A stretch of DNA of 43,757 nt, from NCBI GenBank assembly GCA_035574235.1, contig DATLZA010000027.1, positions 1 to 43,757 on the forward strand. Direction: 5' to 3'. A program made the position numbers and the translations under genes. The DNA is from Planctomycetota bacterium. GTDB taxonomy: Bacteria > Planctomycetota > MHYJ01 > JACPRB01. Of the stretch, positions 34,516 to 42,891 are shown in pieces. The notes under the pieces were generated by a model, which ran no database searches, was not told where the DNA came from, and worked only from the letters and a program-made list of their open reading frames with translations. Position 1 is the first letter of the stretch. Each line of letters begins with the position of its first letter.

Positions 34516-35454
34516 ATGAACGACGTCAAGCTGCTCAACGGCCTTCTCTGGGCGCTCAACGGCCTGCTCGGGCTGGGAATCGCCGCGTTCGCCTGGTTCT
34601 TTCTTCTCACGCCGGCGCGCGGGAACCTCGACGGCGTCGTCTTTCAGGACGAAGCCCCCCGCGCGGAGGTCGTGCGCCCCGCGGGGCCCGGGGACGGAGT
34701 GCTGCGGTCCCTTCCGAATCCGCTGGAGCCTCGGGCCAGGGGAGCCGGGCCCGCCGCTCCCACCTTCCGCGCCGTCCTCAAGGGAACGCTGCCGACCGAG
34801 AAGGATCCCCGCCAGGCCGTGGCGTTCATCAAGTCCCCGACGCGGAACGTGGACCTGGTGGCCTACGTGGGGGAGCCGATCCTGCACGACGGGCAGCCCT
34901 TCGAAGAGTATCGGGGCTGGACGCTCGTCGAGGTGACCAAGGACACGGCCACGTTCACGAACGGGACCCTGCGGGAGACCCTGACGCTCGACCCCAACGC
35001 CCCTTCCGGACCTTCCGGTCCCGGGACGCCCCGCGCCGCCGGTCCCGCCGGCCCGCGCGCCAACCGCGCCGGTCAGCCCTACAACCCCGAGGGGTTCCGC
35101 AGCCGCCTGCTGGCCTCCGCGGAGAACCGCCAGGTCTGGGGCATGGATCCCGACGAGATCGACTGGGCCCTCCAGAACAGCGACCGCATCATGGACCAGG
35201 AGTTCCAGGTGACGCCCTACGCCGGCGGGGGACTCAAGATCGAAAGCGTCGCGCCCGGATCGCTGGGCGCCATGCGCGGCCTGATCCCCGGGGACGTCGT
35301 CAAGGACATCAACGGCCAGCCGCTCACGAGCCTCGCCGACATCCGAACGCTCATGAACAGCCCCGCCCTGCGCCAGAGCTCCGGGCTTCGGATCACCCTC
35401 GAGCGGGCCGGAAAACCCGTCATCCTCGAGTACCGACCCCTGCCGCGGCAGTAA
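34516..35454 (+). CDS. GspC-like inner-membrane PDZ protein
   Basis: A 312-residue protein with a single membrane helix near residues 8-31. A periplasmic beta domain follows (about 80-155, FRAVLKGTLPTEKDPRQAVAFI, VGEPILHDG), similar in layout to the GspC homology region. A Pro/Gly linker leads to a PDZ domain (about 215-312, LKIESVAPGSLGAMRGLIPGDVVKDINGQPL). This is the architecture of type II secretion GspC, which links the inner-membrane platform to the secretin. Located 19 nt after pilT. Confidence 0.75.
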   Translation: MNDVKLLNGLLWALNGLLGLGIAAFAWFFLLTPARGNLDGVVFQDEAPRAEVVRPAGPGDGVLRSLPNPLEPRARGAGPAAPTFRAVLKGTLPTEKDPRQAVAFIKSPTRNVDLVAYVGEPILHDGQPFEEYRGWTLVEVTKDTATFTNGTLRETLTLDPNAPSGPSGPGTPRAAGPAGPRANRAGQPYNPEGFRSRLLASAENRQVWGMDPDEIDWALQNSDRIMDQEFQVTPYAGGGLKIESVAPGSLGAMRGLIPGDVVKDINGQPLTSLADIRTLMNSPALRQSSGLRITLERAGKPVILEYRPLPRQ

Positions 35455-35552
35455 TCGTTCCGGGGACCGAACGGGGATCTCCGGGTCGGCGATGCCGTCC
35501 GGAACTTCTCCAGGGTTCGCGTCGCCCGGAAGGTGAGGTCCGATCGGCCGCC

Positions 35553-36929
35553 TCAGGCCGGCGGCGAAAGGAATTCTTGGTGAAGGGCCCGCACCGCTTC
35601 GGGGCCCGCGTCGCCCTTCACGATAAAGGAAATCGAAAGCTCCGAGGACCCCTGGGCGATCGCGATCACGTTGATCCCGCGGCGCGCCACCGCTCCGAAC
35701 ACGCGCGCCGCCGTCCCCGGATGGCCCTTCATGTTGGACCCGATCGCCGCCACGATCGCCACGCCCTCCTCCACGTCCAGGCGGCGCGCCTCCCCAGACC
35801 GCAGCATCCCCGCCTCGATCGCCGCCCGCGCCGCCGCCACCTGGGACCCTGAGACGGCGAACGAAATCCCCGCCTCGGACACGGAAAGGATGATCATCTT
35901 GACGTTGACCCCCCGGTCCGCCAGAAGCTGGAAAATCCGCGCCGCCGTCCCCGGACGGCCCATCATCGCGGCCCCCGTCACCGTGATGAGCCCCGCGTCC
36001 CGCACGAGAAGCACCGAGCGGACCACCTCCGAGGATTCCGGCCCCTCGTCCGTGATGAGCGTCCCGGGCCCCTCCGGCCGGAACGTGTTCTTCATCCGCA
36101 CCGGAATCCGCCGCTCCGCCGCCGGCTCCAGCGCCCGCGGATGCATCGACTTGGCGCCGAAAAGCCCCATCTCCACCGCCTCGATGAAACGGATCCGGTC
36201 GAGCCGCCGCGCTTCGGGGACGATCCGCGGATCCGCCGTCATCAGGCCGTCCACGTCGCTCCAGATCCAGATCTCGTCCGCCTTGAGCGCCGCCCCGACG
36301 ATCGTGGCCGTGTAGTCGCTCCCGCCGCGCCCGATCGTGGTCGTCACCCCGTGCTGCGTGGCCGCGATGAAGCCCGTGACGACCGGAACCTCCCCCGCCT
36401 CGAAGGGCCCCCGAAGCGTCTCGGCGATCTGGTAGAGCGAAAGCTCCATGAGCGGCTCCGCCTCGCCGAAGCGGTCGTTGGTCACCAGCCCCGCTTCCTG
36501 GCCCGTGTAGGTCCTCGCCCGCATCCCCTCCCGCTCCAGCGCGCGGCGGAAAAGAACCGCCGCCAGGCGCTCCCCGAACGAAACGACCGCGTCCTTCGAG
36601 CGCGGCGTGAGCTCGCCCACCGCCGAAATCCCCACGACGAGGCGATGAAGCTCCTCCAAAAGCGCCGCCGTCCCCCCCGCCTCCTCCAGCGCCCGGGCGC
36701 ACTCCTCGTGGCGGCGGCGCAGATCCTTCATCCGCGCCTCGACCGCCGGCCGGTTGGCCGCCCCCGCGGCTTCCGCCAGCTCCAGAAGCTCCTCCGTCAC
36801 GCCGTCCAGCGCGGACACCACCACCGCCACCCGGTCCCGGCCCGCGCGTTCCTGCACGAGCTTCGCGCAGCGGCGCATCTTCTCCGCGTCCGCCACCGAG
36901 CTTCCCCCGAACTTCATGACGAGCTTCAT
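35553..36929 (-). CDS. lysC: Aspartate kinase
   Basis: First step of the aspartate pathway to Lys, Met and Thr. The 458-residue protein begins MKLVMKFGGSSVADAEKM and has the GRGGSDYTATIVGAAL and SDVDGLMTADPRIVP motifs. Two ACT domains follow (VTVTGAAMMGRPGTAARIFQLL; VAAIGSNMKGHPGTAARVFGAV), the usual sites for feedback inhibition. Its ATG overlaps the hom stop, placing it last in thrC-hom-lysC. In ThrA of E. coli kinase and dehydrogenase are fused; here they are separate but adjacent. Confidence 0.94.
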   Translation of the reverse strand: MKLVMKFGGSSVADAEKMRRCAKLVQERAGRDRVAVVVSALDGVTEELLELAEAAGAANRPAVEARMKDLRRRHEECARALEEAGGTAALLEELHRLVVGISAVGELTPRSKDAVVSFGERLAAVLFRRALEREGMRARTYTGQEAGLVTNDRFGEAEPLMELSLYQIAETLRGPFEAGEVPVVTGFIAATQHGVTTTIGRGGSDYTATIVGAALKADEIWIWSDVDGLMTADPRIVPEARRLDRIRFIEAVEMGLFGAKSMHPRALEPAAERRIPVRMKNTFRPEGPGTLITDEGPESSEVVRSVLLVRDAGLITVTGAAMMGRPGTAARIFQLLADRGVNVKMIILSVSEAGISFAVSGSQVAAARAAIEAGMLRSGEARRLDVEEGVAIVAAIGSNMKGHPGTAARVFGAVARRGINVIAIAQGSSELSISFIVKGDAGPEAVRALHQEFLSPPA

Positions 36930-37945
36930 GCCCGACCCCCGACCGTGTGCCAGATGTCCAGGAGATCCCGCAGGATCGCCGTCGCCGTCTCCGGCCCGCC
37001 CGCGCCCCGGCCCACGAGCGACACCTCGCCCCCCGTCCGGAGCGTCAGCGTCAGGCAGTTGAGATTCGCGGGCACGTTCAGGGGCGCCTCCGCCGGAACC
37101 TCCCGCGGCTCCACCGACAGGCGCTCCCCGATCTCCGCCATAAGCTTCACCGCCCGCCCCGCCCGCCGCGCCTCCTCGATCCGCTCCCGCGCGATCCCCC
37201 GGATGCCGCGGATCGAAACGTCCGAAAGCGTGCAGGACCGCCCCAGGACGCCGTTGGCCAGAATGACGAGCTTCGTGGCCGTGTCGATCCCGTCGATGTC
37301 GGCCGACGGGTCCGCTTCCGCGTACCCGAGCCGCACCGCCTCCGCCAGCGCCCTCTCGAAATCGAGCCCCTCGCGGTCCATCCGCCAGAGGATGTAATTC
37401 GTCGTGCCGTTCAGGACCGCCCGCACCGAGAGCACCTCGTCCCCCCGCGCGCACTCCTGCGCCAGGGCGAGCACCGGCGTTCCGCCCCCCACCGTGCCCG
37501 AGAACCGGAATTCCACCCGGTTGTGCCGCGCCAGCTCCCGCAGCGCCGGAAACGCCACCGCGAGCGGACCCTTGTTGACGGAAATCGCGTGCTTGCCGGA
37601 CCGGAAGGCGGCCTTCAGACGCTCGAAGGCCGGACCCGGGGACCGCACCGACGTGGGCGTGGCCTCGATGTAGAGCTGCGCGTCGCTGCCGGCGATGATC
37701 TCCGGCGCCGGCACATCCCGCACGCCGCGGCCCGGGAGCGCCGCCACCGTCCCTTCGCGCTCCTTGGCCGCCAGGAGGGCTTCGACGTCCAGCCCGCTTT
37801 CGGCTTCCGCGGCGCCCCGCGAGTCCAGAACCCCCACCAGCGCCGGGGCCAGACCGTGGCGCGCGTAGAGGTCCGCGCGGCGCTCCCCCAGAAGCCGAGC
37901 GAACGCGCGCCCGACGACGCCGAACCCCCCGAGCAGGATCTTCAT
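36926..37945 (-). CDS. hom: Homoserine dehydrogenase
   Basis: Reduces aspartate semialdehyde to homoserine. The 339-residue protein has the Rossmann start ILLGGFGVVGRAFARLL, the region SGKHAISVNKGPLA, and the catalytic segment GTTNYILWRMDREGLDFERALAEAVRLGYAEADPSADIDGIDTA. It is the short form without a C-terminal ACT domain. It overlaps both thrC and lysC by ATGA. Confidence 0.94.
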   Translation of the reverse strand: MKILLGGFGVVGRAFARLLGERRADLYARHGLAPALVGVLDSRGAAEAESGLDVEALLAAKEREGTVAALPGRGVRDVPAPEIIAGSDAQLYIEATPTSVRSPGPAFERLKAAFRSGKHAISVNKGPLAVAFPALRELARHNRVEFRFSGTVGGGTPVLALAQECARGDEVLSVRAVLNGTTNYILWRMDREGLDFERALAEAVRLGYAEADPSADIDGIDTATKLVILANGVLGRSCTLSDVSIRGIRGIARERIEEARRAGRAVKLMAEIGERLSVEPREVPAEAPLNVPANLNCLTLTLRTGGEVSLVGRGAGGPETATAILRDLLDIWHTVGGRA

Positions 37946-39120
37946 CCCGCCAGCATCCGGCGCAGCGCCGGAAGCGTCGGCTTCACCCGCGCCAGCTCCA
38001 TCTTCCCCCGCGCCAGGGCGTCGGGGTCCTTCAGGCCGTGCCCCGTGGTGACCACGACGACCGTCCGCGCCCCGCGCAGGCCGTGCCGCGCCAGCCACGC
38101 CACCGGCGCCGCCGAGGCGGGCTCGACGAACAGCCCCTCCGTGCGCGCCAGGCGCCGCTGAGCCTCCAGGATCTCCGCGTCACTCACGGTTCCCGCGTCG
38201 CCCCCCGATTGCTCCAGCGCCGCCACCGCCTTCTTCCAGTTGACCGGCGCGCCGATCCGGATCGCCGTGGCCACCGTCTCGGGCGCCTCGACGGGCCGGA
38301 GCGCCGCCCGCTCTCGGAACGCCCGGACGATCGGAGCGGCCCCTTCGGCCTGGACGCCGATCAGGCGCGGAAGCCGCCGGATCCTCCCGAGCGCCTTCCA
38401 TTCCTGGAAGCCCTTCCAGATCGCCGAAATGTTGCCCGCGTTGCCCATCGGCAGAACCACCGCGTCGGGCGCTTCCCCGAGCGTCTCGCACACCTCGTAG
38501 GCCAGCGTCTTCTGGCCTTCGAGCCGGTACGGATTGAGGGAGTTCAAAAGATAGACGCTCCGCTCCCGGAGGGAAAGCTCGACGACCAGGCGCATGGCGT
38601 CGTCGAAGTTTCCTTCGATCTGCGCCACGCGGGCGCCGTGGGCCACCGCCTGCGAGAGCTTGCCGAGAGCGACCTTTCCCGCCGGCAGAAGCACGAGCGC
38701 CCGCATTCCCGCCCGCGCCGCGTACGCCGCCATGGAGGCGGAGGTGTTGCCCGTCGAGGCGCAGGCCACCGCCCGCGCCCCCACCGCCCGCGCCAGCGCG
38801 ATCCCCACCGTCATCCCGCGGTCCTTGAAGGAGCCCGTGGGATTCTCCCCCTCGTTCTTGACGAAAAGCCGGGGGATGCCGATCTCCCGCCCCAGGCGTT
38901 CGCAGAGATGCAGCCCCGTGTCTCCTTCCCCGAGGGTGACCGATCGGCGCACCGGAAGAAGCGGCTGATAGCGCCACACCCCCCGGCCTTCCAGCGTCCC
39001 CACGCGCCGAAGGTCCCGGGGCTCCAGCGCCACCTCGAGGGGCGATTCGCACGCGCGGCAGGCGTAGAGCGTCCGCTCCCGTCCGTACCGCGCGCCGCAC
39101 GAGAAACACCGGAGGATCAT
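37942..39120 (-). CDS. thrC: Threonine synthase
   Basis: Converts phosphohomoserine to threonine. The 392-residue PLP enzyme has an N-terminal zinc ribbon (C5, C8, C21, C24), the PLP motif NPTGSFKDRGM with Lys99, the STGNTSASMAAYAARAG loop and the phosphate-binding GNAGNISA. It leads the operon, whose promoter places the -10 only 10 nt before the ATG. No homoserine kinase (thrB) lies in the window. Confidence 0.94.
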   Translation of the reverse strand: MILRCFSCGARYGRERTLYACRACESPLEVALEPRDLRRVGTLEGRGVWRYQPLLPVRRSVTLGEGDTGLHLCERLGREIGIPRLFVKNEGENPTGSFKDRGMTVGIALARAVGARAVACASTGNTSASMAAYAARAGMRALVLLPAGKVALGKLSQAVAHGARVAQIEGNFDDAMRLVVELSLRERSVYLLNSLNPYRLEGQKTLAYEVCETLGEAPDAVVLPMGNAGNISAIWKGFQEWKALGRIRRLPRLIGVQAEGAAPIVRAFRERAALRPVEAPETVATAIRIGAPVNWKKAVAALEQSGGDAGTVSDAEILEAQRRLARTEGLFVEPASAAPVAWLARHGLRGARTVVVVTTGHGLKDPDALARGKMELARVKPTLPALRRMLAG

Positions 39121-39130
39121 CCGGGCCGCT

Positions 39131-39158
39131 ATCCTACCCGCCCGCCGCGGTTTGTCAA
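39131..39158 (-). promoter_or_regulatory. Promoter for thrC-hom-lysC
   Basis: On the minus strand TTGACA (39158-39153, exact -35), a 16-nt spacer and TAGGAT (39136-39131). The -10 ends 10 nt before the thrC ATG and there is no Shine-Dalgarno sequence. The -35 overlaps that of the divergent coaX promoter. Confidence 0.6.
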
Positions 39159-39180
39159 AGGGCCTCCGCCCGTCTACAAT
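39152..39180 (+). promoter_or_regulatory. Promoter for coaX, predicted leaderless
   Basis: TTGTCA (39152-39157), a 17-nt spacer and TACAAT (39175-39180). The -10 ends 7 nt before the ATG at 39188, so transcription should begin at or next to the start codon. It shares bases 39153-39157 with the thrC -35 on the other strand. Confidence 0.6.
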
Positions 39181-39187
39181 GCCCCCC

Positions 39188-39820
39188 ATGCGATGGGGCG
39201 TCGTGGACGTGGGCAACACCCGCGTCAAGCGCGCCGTCTTCGACGGCCGGCGGCTGCGGCCGTGGGACGGCCGGCCGGTGGACCTCTGGATCGGAGCCCG
39301 CGTGGGGCGGGCGCGGCCGCCGCGGGGGACGCTGCTCCTGGGGCGCGACTTTCCGCCGCTCGTCCGGAACCGCACGCGCCGGCCGGAGGCGGTCGGGGCG
39401 GACCGGCTGGCGCAGGCGTCGGCCGCCTGGGCGCGCGCGGGCGGCCCCTGCGTCGTCGTCTCCATGGGGACGGCGATCACGATCGACGAGGTCGGATCGC
39501 GCGGGGACTTCCGGGGAGGGCTCATCGCCCCCGGGCTGCGCACCATGGCCCGCGCGCTGCGCGACGCGACGGCGCTTCTGCCCGAGGTGGAGCCCGTCCG
39601 GCGGCGGCGGGCGGTCGGACGCGACACGCAGGAGGCCATCCGGTGCGGGATCTCTCTGGCGGCGGAAGGGCTTCTGCGGCGGGCGCTCCAGGATCGGCGC
39701 GGACCGGTCTTCGGCACGGGCGGAGACGCTCCGCTCTTCCGCGAGTTTTTCGACGTCTGGGCGCCCGACCTGGCGCTCGAGGGCATCGCGCTTTCCTTCC
39801 TATGCTGGCGGCGCTGCTGA
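39188..39820 (+). CDS. coaX: Type III pantothenate kinase
   Basis: First step of coenzyme A synthesis, in the ASKHA fold. The 210-residue protein has the phosphate-1 motif VVDVGNTRVKRAVF, GADRLAQASAAW, and VSMGTAITIDEV with RGGLIAPGLRTM. It is shorter than the usual 240-260 residues but keeps all these motifs. Its end overlaps the start of the MnmE-like gene by 19 bp. Confidence 0.9.
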   Translation: MRWGVVDVGNTRVKRAVFDGRRLRPWDGRPVDLWIGARVGRARPPRGTLLLGRDFPPLVRNRTRRPEAVGADRLAQASAAWARAGGPCVVVSMGTAITIDEVGSRGDFRGGLIAPGLRTMARALRDATALLPEVEPVRRRRAVGRDTQEAIRCGISLAAEGLLRRALQDRRGPVFGTGGDAPLFREFFDVWAPDLALEGIALSFLCWRRC

Positions 39821-40896
39821 CTCCGCCGGGGCGCGGGGCGATCGCGGTGCTTCACGTCGCCGGACCCGGCGCCCGGGCGCTCGTGGCCTCCCTTTTCGGC
39901 CGTCCGGTGGAGGAACGGCCCCGCTTCGGGCGGCTCGTCCAGGACGGCGAGGTGCTGGACGAGGTCGTGGTCCGGGCCGTCGATGGGTTCACGGGGGAGG
40001 AGACGGTCGAGATCTCCTGCCACGGCGGCCGCGCCGCGGTCGAGCGGATTTTCCGGGCGCTGGCGGCCCTCGGGGCGCGGCGGGCGGCGCCGGAGGAGCT
40101 TCTCGAGCGGGGCATCGAAACGGGGGCGCTCGACCGGATCCGCGCCGAGGCGTGGACGCTCCTTCCCGCGGCGCGCACGGAGTTGGCGGCGCGCGTCCTT
40201 CTCGATCAGGCGGAGGGGGCGCTTTCGCGCGCGGTCGCGGAGGTCCGGGACGCGGCGGGGGCGCGGCGCCTGCGGGAGACGGCGTCGTTGGGACTGGCGC
40301 TGGTGCGTCCCCGGCGGGTCGTCCTGGCCGGGCGTCCGAACGCGGGCAAATCCACGCTCTTCAACGCGCTTCTGGGCCGGGAGCGGGCGATCGTTTCCCC
40401 CGAGCCCGGCACGACCCGCGACCCGGTGCGCGGGATCGGCGCGGTGGCCCAGGTGCCGCTGGAGTTCGTGGACACGGCGGGGGTCGAGGCGCCTCGCGAC
40501 GCGATCGAAGGGATGGCGATCGATCGCACGTGGGAGGCGCTTTCGGAGGCCGATCTGGTCGTCTTTCTGTTCGACGGGGAGTCGGAGGGGGAAGAAGACC
40601 GACGGCTTTTCGGGCGGCTGGCGGGCCGGAAGGCGCTGGCGGTCGTGAGCAAGATCGACCGGGCTCCCGGGGCGCCGGGCCCGCCGGGCGCATGCCGCCT
40701 TTCGGCGCGGACGGGAGAGGGGCTGGAGGAGCTCGGAAGGAAGATTCTCGAGGCGCTCGGGATCGTGCCCCGTCACGAGCCGGGGGCGCCCGTGGTGTTC
40801 ACGTCGCGGCAGGAGCGGCTGCTCGGGGCGGCGGCGGAAGGCCGGCTCGACGCGGCGGCGGCGCGGGAGGCGCTGCTTCGGGGGCCGCGAGGTTAG
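39802..40896 (+). CDS. Short MnmE-like GTPase lacking the C-terminal Cys motif
   Basis: Resembles MnmE/TrmE, which with MnmG modifies wobble uridine 34 of tRNA. The 364-residue protein has the TrmE N-domain opening (LTPPGRGAIAVLHVAGPG, FTGEETVEISCHGG). The G domain has G1 GRPNAGKST from residue 177 (Lys183), GTTRDPVRG, DTAGVEA and VSKID. It is about 90 residues shorter than E. coli MnmE. The helical domain is reduced, and the C-terminal CIGK motif with the essential Cys is absent; the protein ends EALLRGPRG. It may be a divergent MnmE or a paralogue with another role. It is convergent with the minus-strand gene, sharing 4 bp. Confidence 0.75.
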   Translation: MLAALLTPPGRGAIAVLHVAGPGARALVASLFGRPVEERPRFGRLVQDGEVLDEVVVRAVDGFTGEETVEISCHGGRAAVERIFRALAALGARRAAPEELLERGIETGALDRIRAEAWTLLPAARTELAARVLLDQAEGALSRAVAEVRDAAGARRLRETASLGLALVRPRRVVLAGRPNAGKSTLFNALLGRERAIVSPEPGTTRDPVRGIGAVAQVPLEFVDTAGVEAPRDAIEGMAIDRTWEALSEADLVVFLFDGESEGEEDRRLFGRLAGRKALAVVSKIDRAPGAPGPPGACRLSARTGEGLEELGRKILEALGIVPRHEPGAPVVFTSRQERLLGAAAEGRLDAAAAREALLRGPRG

Positions 40897-41411
40897 GGAG
40901 CGGCCGCGAAGCGGACGAGCCCTTCGATCTCGCGGAGCTGGATTTCGCGGAGGAACCGGCCGAAGGGGTCGGAGGGATCGCGCCCTTCGGCGGCGGCGCA
41001 CAAGTCCACCATGAGGAAGGGGTCCCAGGCGTTTTTGCGGCGCAGGGGGGCGGCTTCGGCCACCTGGCGGAAAGGGCCTTCGAGGAGCTCCCGCGCGGCG
41101 GCGTGAAGGGGGCCGAACGCCGGGTGGTCGCCGACGCGGCGGAACCAGTATTTGGCGTTGCCGTAGTCGGGTTCGCGCCGGTGCATGACGCCGTGGAGGT
41201 AGCTGCCGGTCGAGGTCGGGATATCCTGCGCCAGCTCGTGGGCGCGTTCGAGGTGGTCGTTCCAGAGGAAAAGCGCCGCCCGGAGCTCCGGCGGCGCCGC
41301 CAGGCGCCCGATCCGCTCGCTGAGGGCGGGATCCCACGTCCCCCGGGGGACCAGGAGCGGCGGTTCAGGCCGCTCCCGCAGGCGGGTCAGGATTTCGTCC
41401 AGAACCGTCAT
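40893..41411 (-). CDS. Conserved protein of unknown function
   Basis: A 172-residue cytoplasmic protein without signal or membrane segment. Marked conserved-looking stretches are LFLWNDHLERAHELAQ, STGSYLHGVMHRREPDYGNAKYWFRRVGDHPAF and NAWDPFLMVDLC. I have a sense of similar proteins in Acidobacteria and related phyla, all unnamed. The several His, Asp, Glu and Arg residues in the central motif look like a ligand or metal site, but this is inference. It is divergent from the repeat-protein gene and convergent with the MnmE-like gene. Confidence 0.7.
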   Translation of the reverse strand: MTVLDEILTRLRERPEPPLLVPRGTWDPALSERIGRLAAPPELRAALFLWNDHLERAHELAQDIPTSTGSYLHGVMHRREPDYGNAKYWFRRVGDHPAFGPLHAAARELLEGPFRQVAEAAPLRRKNAWDPFLMVDLCAAAEGRDPSDPFGRFLREIQLREIEGLVRFAAAP

Positions 41412-41492
41412 CGGGGTCGAGGGGCCGTTGGCCCCGTGTGCACGGGGGGATTGTATCATGAAGGGAAGCCGGGGGTACCTTCCTCGCAGGCT

Positions 41493-41523
41493 TTGCCGCG
41501 CCGGGGCGGGGGCGTCGTATAAT
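41493..41523 (+). promoter_or_regulatory. Promoter for the repeat protein and ECF sigma genes
   Basis: A perfect TATAAT at 41518-41523, with TTGCCG at 41493-41498 as a weak -35 (19-nt spacer). The start would be near 41530, giving a leader of about 74 nt. Confidence 0.45.
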
Positions 41524-41542
41524 CCCCCGGGGAACGGATTTG

Positions 41543-41568
41543 CGTCACGGGAGGGGTCCGTCGTGACG
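41543..41568 (+). promoter_or_regulatory. 5'-leader hairpin
   Basis: CGTCACG (41543-41549) pairs perfectly with CGTGACG (41562-41568) around a 12-nt loop that contains GGAGG. It sits in the predicted leader of the gene at 41604. It could control mRNA stability or be a protein-binding site, and as DNA it is a 7-bp inverted repeat. Confidence 0.35.
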
Positions 41569-41603
41569 TTGGGTAGGGGAATCTTAGCTGAGGTGGAGCT
41601 TCT

Positions 41604-42884
41604 ATGAATCGACGCATCCTGCCGGCGGCATTCGCCTGTCTTCTCCTTTCGGCGGCGGTTCGGGCCCAGGACGCCCCTCCCAAGGTGGAACAGAGCCGGA
41701 TCGACGCCGCGATCAACAAAGGCGTCGCTTATCTCAAGGCGCAGGCCGGGAGCCTGCGGAAGTTCGAGCACGTCAATCGGCCGATGCAGGAGGACGAACT
41801 GGTCCTCTGGACGTTCGTTCACGCGGGGGTTCCGGAAAACGATCCCGTCTTTCAGAAGCTCCTCAAGGAGATGCTCGAGCGCAAGCTCGAGTCCACGTAC
41901 TGCGTGGCGCTTCAGGCGATGATCCTGGAGGAGGTGAATCGCGTGAAGTACCAGTGGCGCATCAAGCAGTGCGCCCAGTTCCTCGTGGACAATCAGTGCA
42001 AGAACGGGCAGTGGACGTACGGGGAGCCCACGATCTACGCGGATGAGACGCCTTCGGAGTCCGAACGGGAAGACGTTTCCACGCGGGCGCCGCGCGAGCG
42101 GCGCGGGGTGGTGGACTTCGGCGGGCCGGGGATGCGGATCAAGCCCGAGGTCAAGCGCCGGGTCAAGGTGGAAAAGAAGAAGGACGGGCCCGAGGGCGGA
42201 GACAATTCGAACACTCAGTACGCGGCGCTCGGCATGCGCGCCTGCCACGATGCCGGCATCATCATTCCGGAGTCGGTCATTCAGAAAGCGATTCAATGGT
42301 GGCGGACGTCGCAGAAGGAGTCGAGCGGTCCCCGCGTGCGCTTCGACGTCAAGGACAGCCTGGACGCGCCGATCACCGGCGGAGCCAGCGGCGTCATGGA
42401 GGTCGTCAACGCCGAGCCGCAGGGCTGGTGCTACAGGGATCATGCGGAACACAAGGCCTACGGATCGATGACGGCGGGCGCGGTGGGGAGCCTGGCCATC
42501 TGGCTTTACATCAAGGACGACGACGGGGGCAAGAAGAAGCGGTCCTGGAAGAAGGACAAGGACGTGCACGAGGGGCTGGCGTGGCTGGCTTCGAACTTCT
42601 CGGTCACGTACAACCCCGGCCCGTACGAGCACGGCGACAGGGCCGAAAATTCCCAGCACCAGTACTACTACTACCTCTATGCGATCGAGCGCGCCGGGAT
42701 GCTTTACGGAACGGAGACGCTGGGGACGCACTGGTGGTATCCCGAGGGCGCCAAGGTGCTTCTCGAGAAGCAGGGCGGCGACGGCAAGTGGGGCGGCGGG
42801 GTCGTGGATACGTGTTTTGCGATCCTTTTCCTCAAGCGCGCCACGGCGCCGCTGGTGCCTACCGGGGAGACCGGCCGGAGGTAG
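41604..42884 (+). CDS. Secreted prenyltransferase/squalene-oxidase-repeat protein
   Basis: A 426-residue exported protein with a signal peptide (ILPAAFACLLLSAAVRAQD). It carries alpha/alpha-barrel repeats of the terpenoid cyclase/prenyltransferase type: INKGVAYLKAQAG, FLVDNQCKNGQWTYG, SNTQYAALGMRACHDAGI and GGDGKWGGGVVDTCFAILFLKRA. A charged insert (about residues 145-195) interrupts them. I see no squalene-hopene cyclase DXDD motif, so a binding or structural role is more likely than catalysis. Such proteins are common in Planctomycetota. It precedes an ECF sigma gene by 7 nt, suggesting that both respond to one signal. Confidence 0.75.
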   Translation: MNRRILPAAFACLLLSAAVRAQDAPPKVEQSRIDAAINKGVAYLKAQAGSLRKFEHVNRPMQEDELVLWTFVHAGVPENDPVFQKLLKEMLERKLESTYCVALQAMILEEVNRVKYQWRIKQCAQFLVDNQCKNGQWTYGEPTIYADETPSESEREDVSTRAPRERRGVVDFGGPGMRIKPEVKRRVKVEKKKDGPEGGDNSNTQYAALGMRACHDAGIIIPESVIQKAIQWWRTSQKESSGPRVRFDVKDSLDAPITGGASGVMEVVNAEPQGWCYRDHAEHKAYGSMTAGAVGSLAIWLYIKDDDGGKKKRSWKKDKDVHEGLAWLASNFSVTYNPGPYEHGDRAENSQHQYYYYLYAIERAGMLYGTETLGTHWWYPEGAKVLLEKQGGDGKWGGGVVDTCFAILFLKRATAPLVPTGETGRR

Positions 42885-42891
42885 AGGTCCG

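Noticed and set aside
35455-35552. Bidirectional terminator between the GspC-like gene and lysC
   Set aside because: Only short, imperfect inverted repeats and no T-run were found.
37942-41337. An 1131-codon minus-strand frame extending thrC upstream over coaX and the MnmE-like gene
   Set aside because: ThrC homologues begin at the zinc ribbon (ATG 39120), and the upstream part is antisense to coaX and the GTPase gene, with no domain likeness.
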